Source: Actinophytocola oryzae (lineage in GTDB: Bacteria > Actinomycetota > Actinomycetes > Mycobacteriales > Pseudonocardiaceae). Taken from it: 64,000 nt of DNA. Below, piece after piece: positions 43,647 through 51,347 of this stretch; position 1 is the first letter of the stretch; every line of letters begins with the position of its first letter. The position numbers and the translations under genes were made by a program. Location: positions 248,001 through 312,000 of the forward strand of contig NZ_SOCP01000011.1 of NCBI RefSeq assembly GCF_004364325.1, read 5' to 3'. The notes below the pieces were generated by a model, which searched no databases, was not told where the DNA came from, and saw only the letters and a list, made by a program, of their open reading frames with translations.

Positions 43647-44657
43647 ATGGACCCCTCGACAGCGCTTCGGCAGATCGCGTTCCTACTCGAACGTGTAGGC
43701 GAGCCCACACACAAGGTAAAGGCGTTCCGCCGTGCGGCGGCCGTCGTCGACGGGCTCGCGGAGGGCGAGCTCGACGATCGGCTGCGGGCTGGGACGCTCT
43801 CCACGCTGCCCGGCATCGGCAAGACGACCGCCTCGGTGATCTTCGAGGCCGCCAGGGGCGAGTCCCCCGCCTACCTCCAGCGCCTCCTCGCGAACGGGCT
43901 GCAACCGGTCGTGCCGGGTGGCGAGGCCATGCGGGCGGCCCTTCGGGGCGACTGTCACACCCATTCCGACTGGTCCGACGGCGGCAGCCCCATCCGCGAG
44001 ATGGCCGAGACCGCCGTCCTCCTCGGGCACGACTGGATGGTCCTGACGGACCACTCCCCCCGCCTGACGGTCGCGAACGGGCTGTCCGCGGAGCGCCTGC
44101 GCAGCCAGCTGGACGTGGTGGCCGAGGTGAACCGCGACCTGGCGCCGTTCCGGCTGCTGACCGGCATCGAGGTCGACATCCTCGACGACGGCGCCCTCGA
44201 CCAGGAGCCTGACCTGCTGGAACGGCTGGACGTGGTGGTCGGCAGCGTGCACTCGAAGCTGCGGATGCCCGCCGCCGAGATGACCGCACGCATGCTGGCC
44301 GCGGTCGAGAACCCGAACCTGGACGTCCTCGGCCACTGCACCGGCCGCAAGGTCGTCGGCCGGGGGCGCCCGGAGTCGGAGTTCGACGCGGCGGCCGTGT
44401 TCACCGCCTGCCGCGACCACGGGAAGGCCGTGGAGATCAACTGCCGGCCGGACCGGCTCGACCCGCCCCGCAGGCTCCTGACCCAGGCGGTGGAGATCGG
44501 CTGCGTGTTCTCCATCGACACCGACGCGCACGCGCCGGGCCAGCTGGACTGGCTGCCGTACGGCTGCGAGCGGGCGGAGGAGTCCGGCGTGCCACCCGGA
44601 CGGGTGATCAACACGTGGTCCGCGGAGGATCTGCTGGCGTGGACGGCCCGGGGGTAG
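43647..44657 (+). CDS. PHP-domain phosphoesterase with helix-hairpin-helix N-terminus (PolX-tail-like)
   Basis: A protein of 336 aa. Residues 1-90 form a Pol beta-type 8-kDa/HhH module (VKAFRRAAAVVDGL, then TLPGIGKTTASVIFE). Residues 100-335 form a PHP domain with every metal motif: DCHTHSDWSDG, LTDHS, GIEVDIL, GSVHS, LGHCTG, EINCRP, DTDAHAP. This is family X DNA polymerase PolX without the polymerase core. Full PolX has 3'-5' exonuclease and AP-endonuclease activity in the PHP part, so a repair nuclease role is likely. It is 24 bp before the sirtuin gene. Confidence 0.9.
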   Translation: MDPSTALRQIAFLLERVGEPTHKVKAFRRAAAVVDGLAEGELDDRLRAGTLSTLPGIGKTTASVIFEAARGESPAYLQRLLANGLQPVVPGGEAMRAALRGDCHTHSDWSDGGSPIREMAETAVLLGHDWMVLTDHSPRLTVANGLSAERLRSQLDVVAEVNRDLAPFRLLTGIEVDILDDGALDQEPDLLERLDVVVGSVHSKLRMPAAEMTARMLAAVENPNLDVLGHCTGRKVVGRGRPESEFDAAAVFTACRDHGKAVEINCRPDRLDPPRRLLTQAVEIGCVFSIDTDAHAPGQLDWLPYGCERAEESGVPPGRVINTWSAEDLLAWTARG

Positions 44658-44681
44658 GTTCGGCGGCGGAGGTGGCGGCTG

Positions 44682-45431
44682 GTGAGGGAACCGGACGAGC
44701 TGGCGGACGGCGTGGCCGTGCTGGCGGAAGCGACGCGAATCACAGTGCTGTCCGGCGCCGGCATCTCCACGGAGTCGGGCATACCGGACTTTCGCGGCCC
44801 CAACGGGCTGTGGACCCGCGACCCGAGCGCCGAGAAGATGTCGAGCTTCCAGGACTACCGCGACGACCCGGAGGTACGGCGGCGGTCGTGGCAGTCGCGG
44901 CTCACGCACCCGACGTGGACGGCCGAGCCGAACGCCGCGCACCGGGCGCTGGTGTCGCTGGAGGAGGCGGGCAGGCTCGTCGCGCTGGTCACGCAGAACA
45001 TCGACGGCCTGCACCAGCGCGCGGGCTCGGCGTCGGTGCTGGAGATCCACGGCACCATGCACGACACGGTGTGCCTGGCGTGTGACGACCGCAGGCCCAT
45101 GCGGGAGGCGCTCGACCGGGTGGCGGCAGGCGCTGCCGACCCGGAGTGCCTGGTCTGCGGGGGGATTCTCAAGTCCGCGACCATCTCGTTCGGCCAGCCC
45201 CTGGACACGGACGTGCTGACGGCGGCGCGCGACGCCGTCCTGTCGTGCGACCTGATGCTCGCGGTGGGCAGCTCGCTGTCGGTCCAGCCGGCTGCGGGGC
45301 TCGTCGGGCTCGCGGCACGGGCCGGCGCGGCGGTGGTCATCTGCAACGCGTCGGAGACGCCGTACGACGACATGGCGGCGGTCGTGCTGCGGGGTCCCCT
45401 CGGCGAGGTGCTGCCCGCGTTGGTCAGCTGA
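44682..45431 (+). CDS. Sir2-family NAD-dependent protein deacylase
   Basis: A protein of 249 aa. Motifs: LSGAGISTESGIPDFRG (NAD binding), TQNIDGLHQRAG with the catalytic His (about residue 120), HGTMHDTVCLACDD and CLVCGGILKSATISFGQ, giving the four zinc cysteines as CxxC pairs, and AVGSSLSVQPAAGL. It removes acyl groups from lysines with NAD. GTG 44682 starts the frame. It is probably an operon with the PHP gene, and its end overlaps the convergent small membrane protein by 8 bp. Confidence 0.93.
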   Translation: MREPDELADGVAVLAEATRITVLSGAGISTESGIPDFRGPNGLWTRDPSAEKMSSFQDYRDDPEVRRRSWQSRLTHPTWTAEPNAAHRALVSLEEAGRLVALVTQNIDGLHQRAGSASVLEIHGTMHDTVCLACDDRRPMREALDRVAAGAADPECLVCGGILKSATISFGQPLDTDVLTAARDAVLSCDLMLAVGSSLSVQPAAGLVGLAARAGAAVVICNASETPYDDMAAVVLRGPLGEVLPALVS

Positions 45432-45807
45432 CCCGTACGCCCGCGTCGCGCAGGGCCTGCGCCACACGCAGCCGCTCGACCTCGCGGTCGACCCCCTCGG
45501 CCATGCCGTCCAACCGGTGCGGCACGTCGACCGCGGCACAGGCCTGCGCCAGGAGCGCGTCGTAGGCCTGGCGGGTGGCCCGTCGCCGCAGGGCAGGCGT
45601 GCCGGGTGGGAACTCGGCGAGGGTCCGGTGCACGCGTCGGAGGTCGGCGGCGAGCCGTTCGATGGGCGGTGCGGTGGGCACGGGGCCGCGTCGCGCCCGA
45701 AGGTGCGCGCCTACCGCGTCGACGGTCCTCGGGACGCGCACGATCGCCCAGAACAGCAGGCTGGGCGCGATCACCGCGATCGCGAGCAACACCAGGTTGC
45801 CTGCCAT
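45424..45807 (-). CDS. Small membrane-anchored helical protein, unknown
   Basis: A protein of 127 aa. One N-terminal helix (about residues 3-25, NLVLLAIAVIAPSLLFWAIV) anchors a cytoplasmic, mostly helical, Arg/Ala-rich domain with VDAVGAHLRARR, VHRTLAEFPPGTPALRRRATRQAYDALLAQACAAVDVPHRL in order. I recall similar short proteins in actinomycetes but no function. ATG 45807 is preferred to GTG 45813 because AAGG lies 7 nt upstream. Confidence 0.75.
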   Translation of the reverse strand: MAGNLVLLAIAVIAPSLLFWAIVRVPRTVDAVGAHLRARRGPVPTAPPIERLAADLRRVHRTLAEFPPGTPALRRRATRQAYDALLAQACAAVDVPHRLDGMAEGVDREVERLRVAQALRDAGVRVS

Positions 45808-45838
45808 GACCACACCTTACGAGGAATCGCGCCCCTGG

Positions 45839-47107
45839 TCACCGGCGGCGGTTCGGGGACTCCCCTCTCGTGTCGCCCAGCAGGGACGCCGGGCGGATGG
45901 CGGTGCCGCCGAACCTGGCGCGGGCCAGGTCGGCGGCCTGGTCGGCGTCGCGCCAGCCGCGTTCCGGGGCGTCGAGGAGGAGCTGCTGGCCGCCCGCGGC
46001 GCCCTCCTCGAGCTGTTCGACCCGGACGCCGATGAGGCGGATGGCACCCGGCGGCGTCTGCTCGTCGAGCAACCGGCAGGCGGTGCGGTAGATCTCCTGG
46101 GTGACGTCCGTGGCCACCGGCAGGGTGCGGGACCTCGTGATGGTCGTGAAGTCGCCGAAGCGGACCTTGATCGACACCGTCCGGCCGCACAGGCCCCTGC
46201 GGCGCAGGGTGGTCGCCGTGCGCTCGGCCAGGCGCAGCAGCTCCTGCCTGACCGCCTCCCGGTCGGTGCGGTCGACCTCGAAGGTCTCCTCCGCGCCGAC
46301 CGACTTGTCGACCGACTCCGGGACCACCGCGCGGTTGTCGTGGCCGAGGGCGAGGGCGTGGAGGTGCTCGGCGGCGGCCACACCGATGGCCTTCCTGAGC
46401 CTCGGCAGCGGCATGGCGGCCACGTCCGACACCCGGTTCAGGCCGATGCCGGTCAGGCGCTCGGCCGTCTTCTTGCCGACGCCCCACAGCGCGGACACCG
46501 GCAGCGGGTGCAGGAAGTCGAGGATGTCGGTGCCGGGGACGACCAGCATGCCGTCCGGCTTCGCGAGGCCGGAGGCGAGCTTGGCCACGAACTTGGTCGC
46601 CGAGACACCGACCGAGCACGTGATGCCCCACTCGGCGAGGACCCGTGCCCGGATCTGCTCACCGATCTGGCCGGGGGTCATGCGTAACCGCCGCAGTGCG
46701 CCGGCGACGTCCAGGAAGGCCTCGTCGAGGCTCAGCGGCTCCACGAGCGGGGTGATCTCGCGGAAGATCGCCATCACGCCCGCGGACGCCTCGGTGTAGA
46801 GGGAGAACGTCGGCGGCAGGAAGACCGCCTGTGGGCAGAGGCGGCGGGCGTGCGCGGTGGGCATGGCGGAGCGGACGCCGAACGTGCGCGCCAGGTAGTT
46901 GGCCGAGCTGACCACGCCTCGGCCACCGGTGCCGCCGACGACGACCGGCCGGTGCGCGAGCTCGGGGCGCTCACGGATCTCCACGGACGCGTAGAAGGCG
47001 TCCATGTCGACGTGCAGCACCGAGCAGCCGGTGTCATCCGGCCACGTACCGTCCTTCGCCTTGTAGCGGTCCACCAAACCGCGCGGCAGATCCCCGCTGC
47101 GACCCAT
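45839..47107 (-). CDS. dinB: DNA polymerase IV (Y family)
   Basis: A protein of 422 aa. It carries out translesion synthesis. Catalytic motifs: VLHVDMDAFYASVEIRE (first Asp), YTEASAGVMAIF and LSLDEAFLDVAG (second Asp/Glu pair). SVGVSATKFVAKLASGLAKPDG and ALWGVGKKTAERL (HhH) follow, then the little-finger domain. The tail lacks an obvious beta-clamp motif of QL(S/D)LF type. I see no LexA box of GAAC-N4-GTTC form in the 140 bp upstream, so SOS control is not shown. Confidence 0.95.
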   Translation of the reverse strand: MGRSGDLPRGLVDRYKAKDGTWPDDTGCSVLHVDMDAFYASVEIRERPELAHRPVVVGGTGGRGVVSSANYLARTFGVRSAMPTAHARRLCPQAVFLPPTFSLYTEASAGVMAIFREITPLVEPLSLDEAFLDVAGALRRLRMTPGQIGEQIRARVLAEWGITCSVGVSATKFVAKLASGLAKPDGMLVVPGTDILDFLHPLPVSALWGVGKKTAERLTGIGLNRVSDVAAMPLPRLRKAIGVAAAEHLHALALGHDNRAVVPESVDKSVGAEETFEVDRTDREAVRQELLRLAERTATTLRRRGLCGRTVSIKVRFGDFTTITRSRTLPVATDVTQEIYRTACRLLDEQTPPGAIRLIGVRVEQLEEGAAGGQQLLLDAPERGWRDADQAADLARARFGGTAIRPASLLGDTRGESPNRRR

Positions 47108-47166
47108 GTGTGCAGCTAAGCAGAGACGACCGACAGTTCCGCGCCGCGCCGTTCACAAACCCGTGC

Positions 47167-47180
47167 GAGAGTCCCATTCG
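47167..47180. repeat. Third copy of the AGTCCCATTCG repeat
   Basis: GAGAGTCCCATTCG in the context AAACCCGTGCGAGAGTCCCA, closely matching the copy at 21197-21210. It lies in the gap before dinB. Confidence 0.65.
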
Positions 47181-47247
47181 CGCGGGCTCCCCGCTGACAA
47201 CTCCGCCACCCGGTGTCATCGTTGAGTCATGACACGAACACAGCCAG

Positions 47248-47985
47248 TCATCTGCTTCCGCCCCCGGCCCGTCGAGCCATCGCGTGCAGACGGGCCGCTA
47301 TGTCCCGCAGCGGCGGGGTCGACGCCAGCTTCAGCTCGAGCGCGGCCAGCGCGTCCCGGGCCGAGGAGTCCTGCCGCAGCACCGATCCCGGCACCAGTTC
47401 GCTCAGCACGCCGTGCCCGACCAGGATCTCGACCGTCAACCCCGCGTCGGTCAGCAGTGCGAGCAGGCCCTCGGTGTCAAAGCGGCGGAGCAGCGTCTCC
47501 CCCGGCAGTCGTCCCGTCGGGTCCTCGGCAAGCCTCGTCGCCTCGTCGAGCTTGCCCGTCACCGCGCGGTGGAGCAGCGCCGCCGTGCGGTTGGCCGCCA
47601 GCACCGACACCACGCCACCGGGAGCGACCGCCTCGGCCATCGCGGCGACGGTGTTCTTCGGGTCGTCGACGACCTCCAGGAGCCCGTGCGCCAGCACGAG
47701 GTCCGCGGAGCCCGCCGGGACCACCTGTCCGAGGGCGTCGCTGTCCGCCTGGAACACCGTGATGCGGTCGCCGACACCCGCGTCGGTCGCCCGTCGCGAC
47801 AGGGTCGCGAGCGCGTTGGGGTTGGGCTCGACGACGGTCACGACACAGCCTCCGGCCGCGAACGGGACCGCCAGAACGCCACTACCACCGCCGACGTCGA
47901 GCACGCGTGGTGGTTCGCCGCCGCGACGGCGTCGCGCGGCGGCGAGCTCCGCGTCGAGCGCGAGGCGAACTGCATCCGGTCGCAT
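47248..47985 (-). CDS. Class I SAM-dependent methyltransferase
   Basis: A protein of 245 aa. SAM motif I is VLDVGGGSGVLAVPFA (about residue 27). VVTVVEPNPNALATL (motif Post I) and ADLVLAHGLLEVVDDPKNTVAAMAEAVAPGGVVSVL (motifs II-III in order) follow. The layout resembles CmoA/UbiE-type small-molecule or tRNA-modifying methyltransferases; the substrate is unknown. ATG 47985 is used: the frame continues upstream as an antisense shadow of the ParA gene. Confidence 0.9.
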   Translation of the reverse strand: MRPDAVRLALDAELAAARRRRGGEPPRVLDVGGGSGVLAVPFAAGGCVVTVVEPNPNALATLSRRATDAGVGDRITVFQADSDALGQVVPAGSADLVLAHGLLEVVDDPKNTVAAMAEAVAPGGVVSVLAANRTAALLHRAVTGKLDEATRLAEDPTGRLPGETLLRRFDTEGLLALLTDAGLTVEILVGHGVLSELVPGSVLRQDSSARDALAALELKLASTPPLRDIAARLHAMARRAGGGSR

Positions 47986-48019
47986 GATGCGAAAGGGTAA
48001 GCCCCGTAGGGTGCATAGC

Positions 48020-48880
48020 GTGCAAACGGTGGCGGTGCTCAGCCTCAAGGGTGGTGTCGGAAAGACGACCATCGTGCTCGGCCTGGCGTCGGCCGCGCAG
48101 CGTCGTGGCGCGCGCACCCTGGTGGTCGACCTCGACCCACAGTGCAACGCGACGGCCACGCTCGACCCGGAAGACACCAAGGCGACGCTCGCGGACGTGC
48201 TGGAGACGCCGCGCCCCGCCGTGATCCGGGAGGCGATCGGCCGTAGTGGCTGGGGCGAGGAGGTCGACGTACTGGTCGGGTCCGAGTCGTTGGAGCTGCT
48301 GAACGACCAGGACCCGGATCCCCGGCGGTTACAGAAGCTCTCGGTGGCGCTGACGGAGCTGAAGCACCTGGTGGAGGACGAGGAGCAGCCCTACCGGTTG
48401 GTCCTGCTCGACTGTCCGCCATCACTGGGCAGGCTGACCAAGTCGGCCCTGATGGCGGCAAACGGCGCGTTGCTGGTGACGGAGCCGACGCTGTTCGCGG
48501 TGTCCGGCGCACAACGCGCGTTCGAGGCGGTGGAGCAGGCCGCGGAGGAGCACAACTCAGGGCTGTCGCCGCTCGGTGTGGTGGTGAACCGAGTGCGGCC
48601 GCAGTCCTACGAACACCAGTACCGGATCGCCGAACTGCGCGAGCACTTCGGCAACCTGGTCATGCCGGTCGCACTACCGGACAGGCTCGCCGTCCAACAG
48701 GCACAGGGCGCGTGCCTACCGATCCACGCGTGGGGCACCCCAGGCTCCCGCGAGGTGGCACTGGCCCTGAACCTGCTGCTGGCAAGGGTGCTGCGCACCA
48801 CCGGCAAGCCAAGGCCACGCCCAGTAATCCGCACAACCGAGGACGAGGACGACGACGAGCGCGTAGTCACAGACGGCTGA
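48020..48880 (+). CDS. ParA-like P-loop ATPase
   Basis: A protein of 286 aa. The deviant Walker A motif LSLKGGVGKTTIV is at residues 8-20; VVDLDPQCNATATL (A') and LVLLDCPPSLGRLTKSAL (Walker B) follow. The tail is acidic (TEDEDDDERVV). There is no ParB or parS candidate beside it, so this is an orphan ParA/MinD-type positioning ATPase rather than chromosome ParA. GTG 48020 follows AGGG. The next 1.3 kb downstream is repeat-rich DNA. Confidence 0.9.
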   Translation: MQTVAVLSLKGGVGKTTIVLGLASAAQRRGARTLVVDLDPQCNATATLDPEDTKATLADVLETPRPAVIREAIGRSGWGEEVDVLVGSESLELLNDQDPDPRRLQKLSVALTELKHLVEDEEQPYRLVLLDCPPSLGRLTKSALMAANGALLVTEPTLFAVSGAQRAFEAVEQAAEEHNSGLSPLGVVVNRVRPQSYEHQYRIAELREHFGNLVMPVALPDRLAVQQAQGACLPIHAWGTPGSREVALALNLLLARVLRTTGKPRPRPVIRTTEDEDDDERVVTDG

Positions 48881-50170
48881 CCAACACAACCCCAAGCCCT
48901 CACCACGGCCGAGCCACCACGGCCGCACCACCCACGCCCAGCCCCGACCGCCGGCCACCACTCACGACCGAGCCATCCACGGCTGGACCACCATCCCCGG
49001 CAGGACCACCACCAACGGCCGCCCATCCCCGACGGCCGCCATCCCCGACTGCCGCCCACCGGCCAACCGCCGAGCCCGCCACCAACCGCCAAGCCCGCCA
49101 CGACAGCCGCGCCGCCATCTACCGCCGAGCCGGCCACGACAGCCGCGCCACTACGAACACCGCTGAACCGCCACCCACGGCTGGCCAAGGCCAACGACCG
49201 CGTCGTCACGAACAGCCGAGCCACCTCCAAAAGACCGAGCCACCGCCAACGCAGGCCACCACCGACGACCGCGTGGTCCCACCCGCCACCACCGCCAAGC
49301 CGTCGCCAACCGCCGAACCACCCACGGCTGGACCTCACCGACAACCGAGCCACACTCACGGTCGCCCCACCACCAACCGCCCAGCCACCACCCACGGCTG
49401 GCCAAGACCAACGGCTGCGTCCTCACGAACAGCCGAGCCACCCCAGTGGCCGAGCCACCACCAACGCAGGCCATCACCGACGGCCGCGTCGTCGCCAACC
49501 GCCGAGCCGCCACGTACAGCCGCCCCACCACCACTCGCCGAGCCACCGCTAACCGCGGCCCCACCACCAACAGCCGCCCCACCAACCGCCCAGCCACCAC
49601 CAACGGCCCCGTCGTCACCAACTGCCGTCTCGTCGTCACCAACCGCCGTCTGGTCACGAACAGCCGGCCACACCAACCGCCGCGCCGCAACCAGCCGCCG
49701 GCCACCGCCTACAGCCGAGCATCACCAACCGCCGAGCCCGTCACGACAGCCGCGCCACCACCAACCACCGCCTCGTCACCGAGCGCTGCGTGGGCGGCGT
49801 CCGTGGGGATGACGCCCCACCACCAAACTGCTGAGCCATCACCATCAGTCCGCCACCGTCGACTGCCGCGTCGTCACCAGCCGTCGTCTCGTCGCGAACA
49901 GCCGACCACGCCAACCGCCGCGCCGCAACCAACTGCTGCCCCACCACGAACCGCCGGCCACCACCAACGGTCGAGCCACCACCAATTGCCGCGTCGTCAC
50001 TGACTGTCGAGCCGGCACCAATCGCCGCGTCCTCACTGACCGTCGAGCCGGCATCGACGGAGGCGTCGTCACGAAACAGTCGGGCCGTCGCCACTCGCCG
50101 CACCTCGATCACAAGGTCGAGGCCGTCACCCTCGGAAGTGTTTGTCACCCGAAGGGTGCTCGTTTTCACC
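48881..50170. repeat. 1.3-kb degenerate repeat region without a supported gene
   Basis: Low-complexity DNA built on words such as CCGAGCCACCACCAACG and CGCGTCGTCACGAACAGCCG. Clear longer copies: 49172-49278 against 49389-49493 (105-107 bp, roughly 85% alike, 2-bp length difference); 49637-49694 against 49875-49932 (58 bp); and three 36-bp tandem units at 49963-49998, 49999-50034 and 50035-50070. Minus-strand frames repeat peptide words like SAVREDAAVGLG and STVSDDAAIGGG but change frame between copies. A decayed repeat protein or a non-coding minisatellite are both possible. Confidence 0.75.
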
Positions 50171-50441
50171 AACGGGTGAACTGCATCGGCTGGGGTCTCA
50201 GGCCGCTTTCCTCCTCGTTGATCTTGTGAGTCAGGCTCCAGATGAGGGAGGGCCCCTGGTTCGGGGGATGCGTCGAAGTGGCTCGCGTGGCGTTGGCCAC
50301 CACCTTGCGGACGCGGATCAACGCCGGGGGATCAACGACTCCCGGCACCCTCCAGCTCATCGTCGGATACCAAGCCGCCGCCCTGGTGCCTCGTCCGTCA
50401 GGCGTGATCGCGCGAGCCCTGATCCCAACGTCAGACCCCAC

Positions 50442-50855
50442 TCAACCGCCGATGCAGATCAGCGCCGAGCACGTCGTCGTGGTCGTCGTGGTGGGGGTGC
50501 GCCGTGTGGTCGTCGTCGTGGTTGGTCTGCGGGTGGTTGTGGTCGTCGTGGTGGTCGTCGTGGTCGGCTTGTCGTTGGTCGTGGTTGTTGTGGACCTGGT
50601 CGAGGTGGTGGTTGTCGTCGTTGTTGTCGTGGCGGGGTTTTCGCCGGACTGCTCGGGTGTGGTGCTGGCTGTCGTCGTGGCGGCGCCGCTTGACTGTGAG
50701 GCCGGCGGGATCGGCTCTACCGCCCCCAGTTCGGACGGGTCGCGCTCTGGCGCGTCGTCAGTGAGCGTGCCCAGGGCGAACAGTGTGCAGACGATCGCGC
50801 CCACGACGGCTCCCACGGCCAGCCTGCCGTGCCCGGGATGCAGGGTGGACCCCAT
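50442..50855 (-). CDS. Membrane-anchored poly-threonine protein, unknown
   Basis: A protein of 137 aa. ATG 50855 follows GAAGGA at proper spacing. MGSTLHPGHGRLAVGAVVGAI and onward gives one helix (about residues 11-30). A short acidic part (DDAPERDPSELG) is followed by about 75 residues that are mostly Thr with scattered Ser, Arg and Pro, made of ACG/ACC codon runs, then CSALICIGG. This looks like an outward stalk, possibly O-glycosylated as in mucin-like bacterial proteins. The opposite-strand frame, a run of valines, is a shadow. No homologue is recognised. Confidence 0.65.
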   Translation of the reverse strand: MGSTLHPGHGRLAVGAVVGAIVCTLFALGTLTDDAPERDPSELGAVEPIPPASQSSGAATTTASTTPEQSGENPATTTTTTTTTSTRSTTTTTNDKPTTTTTTTTTTTRRPTTTTTTRRTPTTTTTTTCSALICIGG

Positions 50856-50911
50856 GTTGGTGTCCTTCGGGTGTGTCCAGCCGACCACTGGTAGTTAGAG
50901 GCGCAATCTAC

Positions 50912-50929
50912 CTCACCCGTACGGGTGAG
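50912..50929. promoter_or_regulatory. Perfect 18-bp palindrome
   Basis: CTCACCCGTACGGGTGAG is exactly self-complementary. It lies 57 bp upstream of the poly-threonine gene start and 60 bp before the -35 of the RNA unit, so it could control either. Related half-sites are CCGGGTGAATG (about 50966), CACCCGAAGGGTG (about 50147) and TTCACCAACGGGTGAA (about 50164). Confidence 0.6.
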
Positions 50930-50988
50930 TCACCTAAAGGATCACAAGAAGATCCAGTTTCGCTCCGGGTGAATGCCTCTAAATGCCT

Positions 50989-51017
50989 TTGCCAGTCCCG
51001 CCACTCCGACGTAATGT
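50989..51017 (+). promoter_or_regulatory. Sigma70-type promoter of the structured RNA unit
   Basis: TTGCCA (50989-50994), a 17-nt spacer and TAATGT (51012-51017). The predicted start is near 51024. Confidence 0.65.
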
Positions 51018-51023
51018 CGGCTG

Positions 51024-51272
51024 TACACGAGAGAGGAGGTGGTCCAACGGTGTATTCCCATAGGACGCGTGAGGTGGCTGTCCGCTAGGACCACCCATTC
51101 GGACATTGGTGCCGGCTGCGCAACACGGCTGACATCGGCTCTGCCGATGCCGTAGACGCGCGGTGTGGTCGGCGAATACCAGGCAGTCACCCAGCCCCCG
51201 GTGCCCTCAGGGACCTAGTCCGCCCCTGAGCCTGTTACGGCAGGAGAAGCCCGGGGGCTGCTTTATGCCCTG
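51024..51272 (+). ncRNA. Candidate structured RNA (about 245 nt) containing a 12-codon ORF
   Basis: Three structural blocks are visible. (1) GGTGGTCC (51038-51045) with GGACCACC (51088-51095), enclosing the small ORF at 51050-51088. (2) ATTCG (51097-51101) with CGAAT (51173-51177), holding CATCGGC/GCCGATG (51133-51139, 51143-51149) extended by ACGG/CCGT. (3) CAGCCCCCGG (51192-51201) with CCGGGGGCTG (51251-51260), enclosing CTCAGGG/CCCTGAG and CCTG/CAGG stems, then CTTTAT, which looks like a terminator. A consensus promoter precedes it. I do not recognise it as tmRNA, RNase P RNA, SRP RNA or 6C RNA. It may already be known under another name. Confidence 0.6.
51050..51088 (+). CDS. 12-residue ORF VYSHRTREVAVR
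   Basis: GTG start 12 nt after AGGAGG (51033-51038 region), twelve sense codons, TAG stop. The stop's last base is the first base of the closing stem, so the stem GGTGGTCC/GGACCACC fits the ORF exactly and touches its ribosome binding site. I have an impression that this peptide is common in actinomycete genomes but cannot verify it. It could be a regulatory leader peptide or a real micro-protein; the next plus-strand gene (pyrD) is over 1 kb away, so classical attenuation is not obvious. Confidence 0.5.
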   Translation: MYSHRTREVAVR

Positions 51273-51347
51273 GCCCGGCCTCGGGAAGCGCCATGTCCCG
51301 ACGCCGCCCGGACCCTGGGCCCACCCCGCCGACCCGAAGAAACACCT

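Noticed and set aside
47108..47247. LexA/SOS box before DNA polymerase IV
   Set aside because: No GAAC-N4-GTTC palindrome found.
48607..49395. 262-codon Gly/Trp-rich minus-strand frame
   Set aside because: Made of the degenerate repeats, overlaps ParA on the opposite strand and has no plausible start signals.
50166..50441. 91-codon minus-strand frame just after the poly-Thr stop (GTG 50441)
   Set aside because: Stop-start contact is suggestive, but there is no recognisable domain, membrane segment or convincing composition; I could not decide whether it is a gene remnant.
50242..50898. Plus-strand frame with long valine runs
   Set aside because: It is the complement of the ACG/ACC threonine runs; the minus-strand gene has a ribosome binding site and membrane helix.
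51024..51272. Identity as 6C RNA, tmRNA, RNase P RNA or SRP RNA
   Set aside because: No C6 loops, no tag ORF with tRNA-like ends, no GAGGAAAGTCC-type core, no SRP GGAA tetraloop helix.
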